Positions 1-12,000 of a DNA stretch of 64,000 bases are shown here, in pieces. Position numbers and translations under genes: made by a program. Position 1 is the stretch's first letter; each line of letters starts with the position of its first letter. The notes under the pieces were generated by a model, which worked only from the letters and a program-made list of their open reading frames with translations, did not search any database and had not been told where the DNA came from. The DNA is from Phyllostachys edulis (taxonomy: Eukaryota > Streptophyta > Magnoliopsida > Poales > Poaceae): contig CM070566.1 in assembly GCA_036346405.1 (NCBI GenBank), positions 48,859,268 through 48,923,267 on the forward strand, read 5' to 3'.

Positions 1-58
1 GGGCAGCTTCTCATGATATGATTATAACCACCAGTTGCCATGACTGCTTTCATATGTT
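1..58 (-). pseudogene. MATH-BTB gene, 3' scrap
   Basis: These bases closely match the segment from about 538 that encodes the C-terminal BACK-like part of the MATH-BTB pseudogene next door (shared words gggcagctt, catgat and ggttgccatgac, the last with one change). Only the tail of the gene lies inside the window. It looks like the end of a tandem family member. No reading frame of useful length is left. Confidence 0.5.
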
Positions 59-352
59 CTTCGTATAGTAATTCTCCCAAGCATGTAACTGATAATGAAG
101 CTACCTTCTCAACAGTGGAGACGGGAATTCAACCAACCATGCATGTCTTAATTGGCCTCGCTGGGCCTGCTGATTTTGAAGCACATCCAAGTGAATTCGT
201 CCAGTGAGGCAACTGGTTGCAGCACGGCGATGTGATGCAGGCTGGCAAGTAGCAACACGTATTGCGCCTAAGAAAAAATCTCGATGGGAAAACCAAACAG
301 CGATTCAAGAATATTAATTCATGTACACTCCAATTAACGTATATTATTGGTC
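59..352. other. No gene seen
   Basis: AT-rich spacer between two MATH-BTB copies. Parts of 60-140 resemble 3780-3860, probably shared 3' flank of duplicated MATH-BTB genes. I see no domain or RNA gene here. Confidence 0.4.
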
Positions 353-1571
353 TCAAGAGAGAGATGTAAGCGAATAACTTTTTTTCACGATCAAATTGAG
401 TAACCGCATGCAAGAAGTTGCAACACTTGCAGAGTGACAGAAAAAAAAAAGAAATAACCAAACTTTTAATTTCATCAGAGCGACTAAATTAATCCAAAGG
501 TCGACAAGCTTGACCATAAGCTCCTTCCAAGCAGAAGGGCAGCTTGTCATGACATGCTCATAACCATCGGTTGCCATGACCGCTTTCAGATTCCGAGGTG
601 AGGTGAGGAACTTGAATATCGCCTTCTTGAGCCCACGGCAATGATGTTGCTCGGCCAAGGCCAATGTGGTCGCTGCCGTCTTCATGTCGAGGCACCTGCA
701 TAGCTTGTCCTCGCAGATCAACTTCCGCCTCTCCATGTCGTACCGGTCCGCCGCTACAAGTAAATGTTGAGCTATTGCTGCTGCATCTTCCTCGTTTATC
801 TCTGGCAACTCATCGGTGTATACGAAGTGAAGCAGCGCCTTGAACACACTGGCGTCCATGTCGTTGATACATATGGATCTCGCATCCTTCTCCTTCATGG
901 AACCAAACAGCTCCGCCTTGAGGACAGGCGACTGTACGGCAGCACACACCGACGTGCGACAAACATCTTCCGGCCATGGTCAGGAGGAGATCGCCGAGAT
1001 GCCAGTGCATGTTGGACGGTGGCACCTCGACGAACGACTCCTCCACCAGCTCCTTCACGAGAAGCTCCTTAAGGACGGTGACGTCGCACCGGATGGTGAA
1101 GCGGTCGTTCTTGAGATGATCCGATTTCTCTAGCTCCTCCCTTTTGATGAAGCACAACCAGCCCCAGTTGAGTTCATGCTTCGCGAAGGTGTGCTTGGTT
1201 GTGCGGCTGTACGACGGCACTATCCTCCCCCCGCCGTCGAGCAGATCGAACTGGAACTCGGCGTTGACGTCTTCGGCTGGACTGACATGGTCGAGGAAGA
1301 CGGATATGCAATCGGCACACTCTTGATTGTTGTCGTTGGGATAGGATTTGATACGCCATTGATGACCTCCTACGTCGAAAGTGCACGACTTAGTGCAGCT
1401 GCCGGTGCCGATGGTCTCGTTCATCCGGGAGTAGCCGTCGATGTTGACCACGTGGGACCCTTTCGCTACGGTGGCGACGATGGTGGACGCGGAACGTAAC
1501 AGGACGGGGGCACCGTCGTCTCCGGCGGCGGACGGCAGCGTAGAGGTCGACATGACGGGTACGGCGGCCAA
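353..1571 (-). pseudogene. MATH-BTB (BPM-type) protein, frameshifted
   Basis: Known family role: MATH-BTB proteins are adaptors of Cullin3 E3 ubiquitin ligases. MATH binds the substrate and BTB binds Cullin3; grasses carry large, fast-changing clusters. Seen: from the ATG at 1571 the first frame gives a MATH domain at about residues 37-170 (start GSHVVNIDGYS, middle GGHQWRIKSYP, end RFTIRCDVTVLKE), then HWHLGDLL, the usual lead into BTB. The frame fails near 985-945. The first BTB strand is missing, a few codons (MFVARRCVL) are readable only in the third frame, and the BTB core (SPVLKAELFGSMKE, FKALLHFVYTDELPE) plus a BACK-like helix (LALAEQHHCRGLK) continue in another frame to 353. So there is at least one deletion and two shifts. 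MATH-BTB genes are often intronless, which argues against splicing as the explanation. An expressed truncated MATH-only protein is possible but unlikely. Confidence 0.85.
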
Positions 1572-2059
1572 CTGTTGCAGAGCAGAATTAATGCGATGAA
1601 TTGAACGACGTTTTAGAATTTGGTAACGAGTACGCGAGTTGGATTTTTACGGATTCCGATCCCTACGTAACGTAAGGAAGTAGTCTGGTACGATACGATT
1701 TGATCTCTAGAGCCATTATTTAATTAATTAATTAAATTAGCTCTCCTGGTGCTTAATTCCTAGTATTGGTTTCGGTTAAGATTTGTTATCAACGGTGCTC
1801 CCCAATGAATATTTTTCACAAAATCTCAAAGCATCTATAGTTTGTTACTATCAGGGCCAGGGAAAACCTGTAAGTCGCGTTTCACGTTCTGTACTAAGCA
1901 GTAAGCACTCGTTCCAGACTAATTAGGCCATCCACACCAAAGGTGGTGTCAGATTTGCTATTTTATGGTCACGTCACATAGGTGCTAGATACCAAGATTT
2001 TATTTTATTTTTCTGTATTCAGCTCATCCTCTTCTCCTTTGTGGAACCGCCTTACTACT
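1572..2059. other. No gene seen; upstream flank
   Basis: AT-rich DNA upstream of the MATH-BTB start, with a TTAA-rich stretch at about 1720-1735. No ORF or RNA gene recognised. It may hold the former promoter. Confidence 0.4.
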
Positions 2060-2640
2060 GAACTCAAATAAAAAATACAACCCACACCCCAACCCATTTT
2101 TCACCCCTCCTCTCGCCCCGTCTCACCCCTCTCCATCTCCGTCGCCACCACTTGTTCTCGCCGCTACTAAAGCCTCCGCTCGCTCACGTCACCTCATCTG
2201 CTGCTCGACACTGAAGCCGCTACCACCACCTCCACTACCGCTTGCTCCCATCACTTCCACCGCTGCTCGCCACCGAAGCTGCCGCTCACTCCCGCGTCAC
2301 CTCCGTCCAAATCTAGAGAGCAAGACGGCATCGACAGACCCATGGCGTGACAAAATAACCCTGTCACGCTGGGGCATGCTCTTGTCACACCATGGGTGGT
2401 GGCGTGACAGTGTTGTTTGGTCACGCCATGACCAGTGGCGTGACCAAAAGTGCTATTTTGCGGACTTATCCGGTGGCGTGACAGCGTTGTTTTGTCACGC
2501 CATGAGGAGTGGCGTGACCAAAGGGGTCAGATTTGAAAATAAAGTGCGTCGGGGGTTAACTTTAAAATAAAATTTTAAAAAAGGTTAATTAATAAAAAAA
2601 GTTCATTTTGTTAAGAGGAGCCAATATGGGCTCCTAGTAC
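2060..2640. repeat. Palindrome-rich element terminus (GGCGTGAC family)
   Basis: A CT/CCG-rich tract (about 2090-2330) is followed by alternating TGTCACGCC and GGCGTGACA words (2339-2522) that can fold back on each other. The outer end, from GGCGTGACC through AAAGGGGTCAGATTTG and an AT-rich tail, matches in reverse complement the block at 22810-22900. The same words form the tandem array at 36530-36985. I infer a terminus or short non-autonomous copy of the same DNA-element family. No matching left end was found here, so it may be truncated. Confidence 0.55.
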
Positions 2641-2679
2641 TTTGTAAGACTATTAAATTGGGCACTAATCTCTTAGTAC

Positions 2680-2842
2680 TAGTACTTAGAGAGAACTAAG
2701 TAGTAAGTAGTACTAGTTTGTAACTAATTTACTGTCACCTAAATTTAATCTCAATTAGAATCTTGGAGAACTAACAAACTAGTACTTAGAGAACTAAGTA
2801 ATACTAGTTTGTAACTACCGCCGAAATTTAATCAGAATTAAG
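2680..2842. repeat. Imperfect direct duplication of ~75 bp
   Basis: The stretch from CTAGTACTTAGAG at about 2680 (CTAGTTTGTAACTA, then AAATTTAATCT) recurs at about 2778-2842 with small gaps. Spacing is about 95 bp. No coding potential. Confidence 0.6.
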
Positions 2843-2890
2843 CACGGTGGAAAGTTAACAAGCTAGGAGCTTCTTGTTAATGAAGCTAGT

Positions 2891-4370
2891 ACTAGACTTA
2901 AAGTAGAGTTTCTGGAAGTAGATACATGACCGATGGGGGTAGGGGTGTAAGTGGGGCAGGCTGCAAACAGCCCACACCTATCCCGCGCTGGTTGCTAAGT
3001 ATTTGCGGCTGCAGCCAGCCCGCAACACAATGATACATTCGTTTGGCTGCTGCTCGCAAGGCCGTAAGTACCACCGCACTCAACCCAAATTTGCTAGAAA
3101 GTACCACAGCAAGCCAGCAGCACGGCTTCTTCGCACCGCCCGATCCAGGCAGCGAAAGGAGTTCCTTGATGTACAAAGGATGGGCTGGCCGTTAACATTT
3201 CCTAAGTTACCAAATTACCCTTCCTAATAACTAGTTAATGAAATCTCAGCCTCTCGTTAGCTTTAAAATCTGCGCAAGTTTTTTAGGCAGAGCATATTTG
3301 CCGTAATACATCACCTCACAATTTTTTTGAGAGGCATTACCTGACAAGTACTGTGCTAGCTTTCCGCGTACAGAGCAGGTTAGGCAACGATTCATGGCGA
3401 GTGAATTGGTGTCATGCATGTTCCAGTTGAATCCGGCTTTTGATCAGTGTCGGTCCACAAGTGGTCTTGACTCCCTTCGCTCCATGCAAGGTGGTATGGA
3501 GCGAGGGCTTCCTGGACCCCTTAGCTCGAAGGTGTGTTGTACCGATGCTGCCTTTGACGATCTTTCTGTACCCTTCGCTCTATCTGAAGGAGTACTTGGT
3601 ACCCTTTAACTAGATTGAGGTGTACCCCTTGCTTGTGTCTTCGCTAGTCACTCCTCCGCGGCTAGCACACAAGACGAGGCGCAAGCAGTACTACTCCAGT
3701 GTGCTTGTAGGCTTGGGACTTTGGGAGTCATCGGGCTATACACATTGGAGGACCTCAAGTGGATCAGTACGAATGGGTAAATGCATGTAGCTGGTAATCT
3801 AGCTACCTACTAGCATCTTTCACGGGAAAAAACACTGGAGATGGAAGTCTAATTAACCCACCATATATTAATATGGATCAGTGGCTGTTGGTTTGTACTG
3901 AACATTTGCAGAGTATTCTGATACTCTGCTAGGAATTATCTTCAGAGCTCTTGGTGATTGGTTCAGTGATCAGCGATTTTCCGCATGCGGCATGCACATA
4001 CGCTTTTGCTGTTTCATCGTCCTACTGTAACACATCAGACAAATACAAGATGGTACCTAGTATATTTATCAGCTCTGGCAAGGAACAAACTACTGTAGAA
4101 TATATGCCTGACATTGTAAGGAAAGATATGCCAATGCATATTATTGCTCCCAAGAAAGATATCTGGAATAACTGAATAGCTTTCTCGCAGAGTACACAGA
4201 AACAAATTAACTAAGTAGCTTAATTGAAACAAATTATGCAGATAATCTATGGAATATTCCATTTACCGAGCAGATCGAAACATAAAAAAGTTATAAATAA
4301 CCAATAGTTCTCCGATGAATATGCAGACAAACAAACTGATCGCAGAAATTGCCCCTCATCCAGGGTTTTA
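2891..4370. other. No recognisable gene
   Basis: Short frames on both strands show no domain I know. At 3780-3860 there is weak likeness to 60-140, suggesting duplicated MATH-BTB 3' flank. The stretch 3390-3790 looks like decayed transposon but I cannot assign it. Confidence 0.4.
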
Positions 4371-4605
4371 ATTTTTTACCGGGGTCACCGGTAGAACCGA
4401 AATGGCCTAAAATTAGAAAATTTCAGTCAATTTCGGTAAAATTTTCAAATCAAAATTTTAAATTTTTGAAGTTAAATTGAAAATAAAATAAAATTCAAGC
4501 AAATCTGATTTTTTTGGGCCAGTTTTGACCGCTTTGGACTTTTACCGGGGTACTCGATAGAACCAAAATTACCAAAAATCGGTTGAAAATCGCCGGTAAT
4601 CAAAA
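4371..4605. repeat. Dispersed ACCGAAAT-type repeat
   Basis: Contains two copies of a TTTTACCGGGGT..AGAACC phrase (4375 and 4540) separated by AAATTT-rich DNA. Another member with GAAATTTCGG words occurs at 46150-46370. Probably a short non-coding interspersed repeat; class unknown. Confidence 0.45.
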
Positions 4606-4615
4606 CCATGATCCA

Positions 4616-4846
4616 GACACCTCCAAAGGTTAATAAGTTTGCCCATAAGCTCCTTGCAAACAGAGGGGCAACTTTTCATGAGATACTTTTAATAACCATC
4701 ATTGGTTGCCAAGACTGCTTTCAAATTCCCAAGTAAGCTGAGGAACTTGAATATCCCCTTTTTAAGCCCATAGCAACGATCATGCTTAGCCAAGGTCAAT
4801 GCGGTCTCCGCCATCTTCACATCAGGGCACTTGCACAGCTTGTCTG
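4616..4846 (-). pseudogene. MATH-BTB C-terminal fragment
   Basis: Aligns by eye with the 3' part of the MATH-BTB pseudogene at 353-1571 (the same order of GCCCATAAGCTCCTTGC, GGTTGCCAAGACTGCTTTC, GAGGAACTTGAATATC, and a GCACAGCTTGTC end). It covers the BACK-like helices only and stops abruptly at about 4846, where TGTTGGAATTGAATC starts, probably a transposon junction. It shows the MATH-BTB cluster was broken up by insertions. Confidence 0.75.
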
Positions 4847-5013
4847 TTGGAATTGAATCTCTCAACTCCTATATCACACTCTTACTCATTTGTGTCTCTC
4901 ACAAACACACACATACACCTGGAGAAGATGGACACATTGTTGTGGTGCCACAGCCCTCACGGCCTTTGCACTGCGTTTTCTTTTCTTCTCCACTAACTTG
5001 ACCGAGCACTGCA
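4847..5013. other. Short segment between MATH-BTB scrap and gypsy LTR
   Basis: Begins TGTTGGAATTG, which could be an LTR start, and contains a CACA-rich stretch. It is cut at 5013 by the LTR of the next element. Too short to classify. Confidence 0.3.
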
Positions 5014-5578
5014 TGATGCGGGGGAATGCCCGATCTTCACGACGTAGGATCGATGATAACTTGGATCCGTGCAACCTGACGAACCGATGACGCCAACCAC
5101 TGTCAAAACAGCAACCTGCGACAAAAGAATTCGCCCAACCACAAGCTCGTGATCCCGTCTACCTGATCACACAAAGTAGACGTGTTGATGCTCCTGCAAA
5201 ACACAAGGAATCACAAGAACAACGGACGGCATAACAGATTAGAACTCCCTATTCTAGCGGGGGCAAATATTACTCAAACCCTAGAATCAAGAGTATATTG
5301 AAATCTGAAAATATCCATCCCTTTTACATGATGCGTGTACCCTATTATTTATAGGCCGAAGGCCAACAATATCCAGCCTCGGCTCGGTTCGGTCCTTGGA
5401 GAAACCGAACAATACACCAACTCTCAATTGTACTCGGCTAAAGAAAAAGGCACGCGGGCCAATTACAGTTCAATTTTCAATTGGCTATCTGATAACTTGC
5501 CAAAACAGTTAGGTCTCCTTTTCCCTTTTTATATTGATTCTTTTCTTGGTTTCCTTTTGGGCATCTCACGTCACATGT
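5014..5578 (-). repeat. 3' LTR of the gypsy element, first part
   Basis: This LTR starts TGATGCGGGGG. It is interrupted by a CACTA element after 5578 and probably resumes at 18269-18392, ending TTGACA, which would give about 689 bp in all. Next to that end, on the minus strand, lies a purine-rich tract (GCAAGGAGCAACCCC) that fits a polypurine tract. The minus-strand TATA-like word CTATAAATAA is at 5345-5354. Confidence 0.7.
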
Positions 5579-5960
5579 CACTACTAGAAATCCCTATTTT
5601 CCCTAGTGAGTAATATACTAGGGAACATGCCCAAAACTGTAGGGAATTGGTTTCCCTAGTGGCATTCGTAGGGAACGACTACTAGGGGAAAGAATGTGGG
5701 GAAAGAAAACGTTCCCTACGGTTTTTTTTGAAAAAACCAAGGGAAAGAATCGTTCCCTAGGATTTTAAACGGTAGGGAAATCTCGTCCATGTGGCATTGT
5801 CATCTGACGTGGAAAGTTTATTTCCCTACGTTCCCTTTCTGCTAGCCTAGGGAAAGAAATTAACAAATTCCCTACATTATTTCTTGTATACCCTAGGGAA
5901 CATTTTTATATAAATATTATTTTCCTATTGCTAATTCAAAATTCATCCCCTACTATTTAG
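5579..5960. repeat. Left terminal and subterminal repeats of CACTA element
   Basis: Begins with the CACTACTAG terminal repeat. TAGGGAA/TTCCCTA words in both orientations fill the first 350 bp; in this superfamily such words are the binding sites for the transposase partner protein. No gene. Confidence 0.75.
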
Positions 5961-6639
5961 CATAAACACTAGGGGTACTGAATTTATTGTTTTTTTAAAA
6001 TATACATACATTATTCAAATACTTATTTATATTCAAAGACGCTAAATTCACATTATCACTCAAAACAAAGTTTATGCAAGAGATAAACATAACAATATCA
6101 TGTATTTCCAATAGACCGTCAAGTAATATTTGAGGCACATTTGCACCAATATATACAAGTGTAAACATCACACTACCAAAAGTCCAAAAAAACAACACCC
6201 ACGCTTGCACCACAAGTGCACAACACACATGCATACTGAAGTACAAATGACTAGCAAGATTTCGGATATCAAAATACAACTCTTACATGTTAGTCATTCT
6301 ATAAAAGAAGGCAACAAGCACCACTTGCAACAAAAAAAATATGCTTCCACGTGTAATTTCAGAGGCTACACTCTTGATGTCATTGAGACCATATTTCTCA
6401 CATGCACGGATAAAAGTGTTGAAGTCTCTCCTCATCCATGTTGCAAAACCCCAAGATTCACACCATGGAAAACAGAAACAAAGTTAAAAAAGAATAAAAG
6501 ATAGCTATCTATCAAGCAAGTGGGTAGGGAAAACCACAGGAAACCGATGATTTAGGTATATTTTATACCATCTAACCTCTTCTAATAATTGTTCCTTCTC
6601 TTCCTGCTCATCTGCCGTCAAAGGCTCCAACTGATATGA

Positions 6640-9033
6640 TGTAATACCCCAAAAGTATTCAAGAATATTCAAAAGAGTATTTGGGAGAGATTAATTGAAT
6701 TCGGAGAAGGACCAAATATAATATAGATTTAGCAGCAATTAGACAGAGGGGTTTTCTGCAGTTTTTCGGCAACTGGGCCTCGGGCCTTGGCCGAGAGGCC
6801 CATGAGGGCCGCCACCAATAAAAGGAGGGGGGGAAACCCTAGTGCTACAGTACTGCCGCCCCTAGTACTGTAGCGCCGCACTGTAGCATTCCCCCCTACT
6901 GCTATGCCAAGAGGAGAAAGGATGGAGAGGAAGGAAGAAGGAGGAACGCCGGGAATTGGCCAATCGAGGAGAAAGCAAGGGAAAAGAGAAGGAGAGGATC
7001 CTCGTGCCGGTGCTGGTGTGGGTGTTCGTCAACGATTTGTCAAGGGTAACACCGATCTCTGATAGTTTAGAGGTTTAATTGGTTGTTTAATCAATGTCGG
7101 GTAATAGATTCAATTCTGTCCAGATTCTTGGACGTAGGTTTTCGTATCTTTAGAGGCAGAATCTGGGGATGACTTCTCTTAGAAAGTTGGGTGACGTCCT
7201 TAGCTTTACGTGGCCACCAAGAACACCCAAATCCGATTAACGGTCAGCAAGTTATGAATTTTTTAGTGTCGCTGTCCTGCTAGTCTGTCAGATTTCTGAC
7301 AGGTTGTAGAAACCTGGGTTAAGCCATTAGTTAAAGACGAAATCAGAGGATCTCGATATAACAAAAACTGTAGATAATTTCCATACCTTTCCAGGAAGCT
7401 AAAGAACGCAATATTTGGATAATCGTAGCAAACGTTATGGTGGTTTTAGTGTTCTGTCCAGAGAACCTGACGTGAATATTGATGTCCTAAAGAGTGGCTT
7501 GGTAGGGGCATTTGATGGCAGAATCAGAAGGGCTCCCCAACTAAGTTTATTTAGATAATTTTATTATCTTTCCATAAAGTATTAGAACACCTGATTTGGA
7601 TTCCTGAGCAGAAAGTTATATAATTTAGAAGTTGACTGTCCGCAGTGGACACTTAATCGATCGGTAGAAATTGGAAGGTTGGGAAGCGCTTGGGAGTTTA
7701 GCGAGTTCAATTGTGTTCTTATTTGTTTATGGGTCCAGTATGCTTGTTTTAGATTGGGTTATTATTATGTTCAGGTGGGAGGGTGATCCCAGGGCAGCGC
7801 CTTCTTCCCCATCGTCCTCGCGTGGTTGAGGCAAGTATTCGGGTTAAAGAATAATGATGATTGTTTGCTAAGATTGATTGTGTCTTGATCGTGATTGCCA
7901 TGCATGGATGTTATTGTGATGAATTACAATATATCTTGGTATATTCAAGCTATGGTTAAAGTTTCCTGTGTTCATGGTTAATGCTTACATGTTATTATGT
8001 ACATGTTGAATTCATATGTTTAGAAGATAATGTCATTGAACATATGCATGTAGTAAGCATGATTGAGTTTTGGTCACGTGGTGACCAAGTATGAATTGTT
8101 GAGGTCCCCGTCATGTCGATGACGGGCTAGAGGTCCCCACATTCGTGTAATGTGGGCAATGAGTAAAGAGGTCCCCATCATGCTGATGATGGGCAAAGGT
8201 CCCTATACTTGTGGAGTATAGGCTCTTGGTCCCTATTGCCAGAGTGCATAGGCATGGGTATACATCGACGGTTGTATACCCGCATTACACGTAAAATGCG
8301 AAAAGAGATAAAGATTAAAAGGTGCATTGCATGGTTGCATTACATAAGCATGAAGGCTATGTTTAGCGTAATGTTTAATTGTGAATATTAATGTTTGTGG
8401 ATGTGTTTCTAGATTTGGCCTTGTCGATACTTGCCGAAGTCTGTGGACTCACCCTTGCTTTGTTGTGCTTTTAGGTACCACGGCAAGAGCGGCATGCATG
8501 GGAGGGAGTAGCTTTTACTGGATTGCACACACTACCCTTCATCCTAATAAAATCATATCATGTAGTTCATACTATATGAATGAGTAAACTGTTAAGTTTC
8601 ATTAATAGATTTGGTTGAGTGTTTTGGTCTATCTGTAATGTTGAGATTAGCAAGTTGGATTATGCTAAATATTTCTCTATCGGATTAGACTATATTATAT
8701 GCTTGGATGATAGTGAATATTGATTTGTTGATGAACTGTAATAAGTAAACCAAGATGGGAAGGAAGGATACCTTCTCCATGATTTATTACTGCTTGTGAA
8801 TCTAGTTTTAATGATGAACTGTAATAGATAGAAATTAACTGGTGAAGGAAGGATACCTTCTCCATATATTGGATGTTTTATTTATGCCTTCCTATGATAT
8901 TCTGTTGGTACCTCCGGTATTGATTAATAATACAAAGGAGGTTCTGCCGAATTTTGGTAAGATGGTTGTAGATAGTTCGTTTTATTTGTTTAATTTAGTA
9001 GCATTCCGTGCTCATGTTGGGTCGGGTGTTATT
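6640..9033 (+). repeat. 5' LTR of LARD-like element
   Basis: Starts TGTAATACCCC; the end should mirror it as GGGTGTTACA but is mutated here to GGGTGTTATT. A GC-rich stretch with an AATAAAAGG word near 6818 could be the core promoter and transcript start. It contains the hairpin array at 8070-8300. Confidence 0.85.
8070..8300 (+). repeat. Array of eight consecutive short hairpins in the LTR
   Basis: Stem pairs in order: ttggtcac/gtgaccaa (8070-8088), cccgtcat/atgacggg (8107-8126), cccacatt/aatgtggg (8136-8156), cccatcat/atgatggg (8174-8193), cctatact/agtatagg (8202-8222), an imperfect cctat/atagg (8232-8252), gggtataca/tgtataccc (8256-8281), and cgcatt/aatgcg (8281-8300). Loops are 3-8 nt in all but the imperfect sixth hairpin. 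Five share a GGTCCC lead-in, which points to a decayed tandem repeat whose stem sequences have diverged while pairing was kept. Confidence 0.85.
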
Positions 9034-9037
9034 CTGA

Positions 9038-9052
9038 TTAGGTATCGAGAGC
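9038..9052 (+). other. Primer binding site of LARD-like element
   Basis: TTAGGTATCGAGAGC five bases inside the 5' LTR resembles TGGTATCAGAGC, the complement of the 3' end of initiator methionine tRNA, with a few changes. Confidence 0.6.
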
Positions 9053-12000
9053 GGTCAGAGGTCCGTGGTATTGAAAATATTAAACTTGACACACTAAGCA
9101 CGAGAGTTGGGGATGGGTTTTGCATTGCATTTACGCTTCGTCGAGTAAATAGTTACTTTTGTGCTACTGATTGCTAGTTGATCATTGTGCTTAATGTATG
9201 ATATGATCTTATATACTTATAATTGATTATATCGGTTATATATTATGATAGTTGATGTCGAGAGATTGAGGTCGTGGTTGTGGCCCTGGGCTTTACCAGG
9301 TTACACCACCGTTCATAGTAAGAGAATAGTGAAGTGGTTACCTCGGATAACTTAGTACAGGCGTGATTGTGATGTACCTTTAGAAAAGTTGTTATCTTCT
9401 TTGAATTTGGTCAACTCTTGTCCAGTTGTGACTAATGAGTTTCACAAGGGTATTTTGAGTGTTGAAGATTAATGGATCTCTTTTATGAAAGAAGATGTTA
9501 CACCCTTTAGCGATGTTTTGTCATGATAAGATGAGAGGTTATAAACAAAGCACTTAATGAATATGATATGGATTATCAAGATTGGGTGACAAGTGTGCAT
9601 GATTGATCTTAGCTAAGATCCTTGAAAGGAAAGTTGAATAAGTTGAGGTTGTTCTCTAGTAGTCTTGATGAGTTTGTGACTATGAGTATGACTGTATTTA
9701 GGTGGAAACAATAGAGTTAGTAACAAGTATGGAACGTTGATTTAACTGGTTTGATCACTATGGGTGATTAATTGATAAGCTTCTTGGATAGAGTAGATTT
9801 GCGAGTCTCAACGGATTAATCTAACCCTTTGGGATGGATAAGTCCAGAAGATGTTAGAATATTGTCATAGTGGATATTAATCTTGAAGTTAACTTTTATG
9901 GATAAGTAATGATCATATGAAATTGCTAGGTGCATTTATTACGTATCGAAGTATGGGTTGAGCATTACTAAGAGATGAACTGATGGAATGTAATTAGTAA
10001 TTTATGTTTACATGATGGTGGAGTGGTAGGATAATAATATGTCTTTGATGAGAAGGTTGATCCTTTAAAAAAAAAATTTGTTTAGTTTACTAAACTGGTT
10101 GGATTACTTGATCTCAATGGATTAATTTAAATGTGTAGGAAGGGAGAGATAAGGATGTTTTTGGTTGCTTGATGGTCTTATGTTTGCTAGTGGGAACGCA
10201 AATAGAGAAATGACCATAAATCCTTCCAAGACAAAGATAATCGCCAACTGCTTATTTATAACCATTAGATTGGAATTGGTGTGCGCTAAATTGATGTTGA
10301 GCTTTGCTAAAAGGTTAATGATTGGAAATTAAGGGTGATCTATATAGGTGTGTTGTGAGGATGAACTGGCAAGATGCCCTAGTTAAAACGGTTTACTTTG
10401 ATAGTGGGGTTTGTGCATTAGTTATCATCTTGACCAAAGTTGAGTATTCAACCCTTATAGAAAAAAAATGAAATAGGTTATTGTGTTTCCTTGGAAAGGT
10501 TAGTGATGGGATAGTGAGTTATGTTGGTTCATGCCAGGAGTGCATGATAGGATGTTAGAAAGACTAACAGTTATGGTTGCTAGAGTGATGTTGATTCCTT
10601 TAAGAGGAGATTAATTTGATTGCCTTTCATGATATTCCGTAAATGAAAATGTTTCGAGTTTTGCGGCTGAGATCATTTGGATCTCATGATTTATATGGTA
10701 GTTGAACTGCTCCGAGCAAAAAAAAAAAATTGATGTGTGAAGGATCTTATTGGTACTTGCGGGTTGGTCTTAAGAACTTATCTTGTTCGAGCTAACCAAG
10801 TATTGTTGTAATCAAAGAATTGTTTTCTGTGTTAACGGAAAGAGTGTATTAGGAGTATTTAAGGTTTGAAGTCACGCCAGAACTTACGGTTTGATATCCT
10901 CTTCTTGGGGAACTGTGCCTTCAATTGTGGACTCTCTTATGTTTTCTCGAGTTCATTGCCAATTGATCTTCCTTTTGGTCTTGTGTTTACCGTGAATGGT
11001 AAACGCTTATCTGAAAGTGCTGAAATTACTATTAATATTCATATTGGCCTCTTCTTCTGAGAAAGGATTAATTGATTCATGTTGCAAAAACTTTAAAGAT
11101 GAATTTTGGCAATGAGATAGTGGTGGTCGAATAGATGATTCCGTGAGGCTTCAGGTGTCAAGATGTTTGGGATGCATGGCGCAATAAATTAATTTATTAG
11201 GATAACCCTTGGAAAGGATTTGATTTAAATAGAATGTTTGTCTTTGGAGCTAACAGGTTTCGTTGTCGCAATTAGTAGGACCTATAGCAAGATGTGGTCC
11301 AAGATCTTGTGTTCATTTTGATAGAACATTAGAATTAGCAAGTATGGAAATCTTGATCAGTTTCTTAGAGTATCGCATTTGGAGTACTCGGTAAGATTGT
11401 GTAGAAGATTTATGAGGGTGTAGTTTAATGAGAGTAGCAGAATAGAGGAATCTAGTAGCCGTGTTAATTAATGGGATAGTAAGGCTGGTTAAGTTATTGT
11501 CAAGTATGACTCGGCCTCAGTGAGTAACCCTTTGGGAGATAGATTATCTCTAAAGATAACTTGGTCAAGAATATAATTATTTATTGATGTTAGTAATCGA
11601 GTATGTTTGAATCGTGATCAAACAGTTAGGGTACTGTGAATGGGTATATTGTGGTCGTGTAGCTGAATATGATTGGTGTGGGTTAGAGAAGGTCTAAGAT
11701 TGGTGAAATGAATCGCCTTAGGCTGTTATTTAATTAGTGAGGAATGTTGATATTAATGACTGAGGGTATTGTTGAGCTGTGTGAAATTTTAGTCATCAGA
11801 TCTGAGGGTTACCTGTCAAGTATACTAGAAGTTCATGGAAGGAGACTTGGAGGTTAAATTTGGGGCTTTGCGTTTTCTGCTAGGACCTTGGAGACCCAAT
11901 ATTATGTGTAGAGGTGAATGAACAGAAGCGAATTTTGAATAGTATGTTGATCTTTGATAGAATACTTTGGGTAAAGTAAATGAGTGTGAATGTGGTGAAT

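Noticed and set aside
8842..9177. 111-residue protein MKEGYLLHILD...
   Set aside because: It spans the LTR end and primer site of the LARD element and is half repeated at 15397-15594; no domain.
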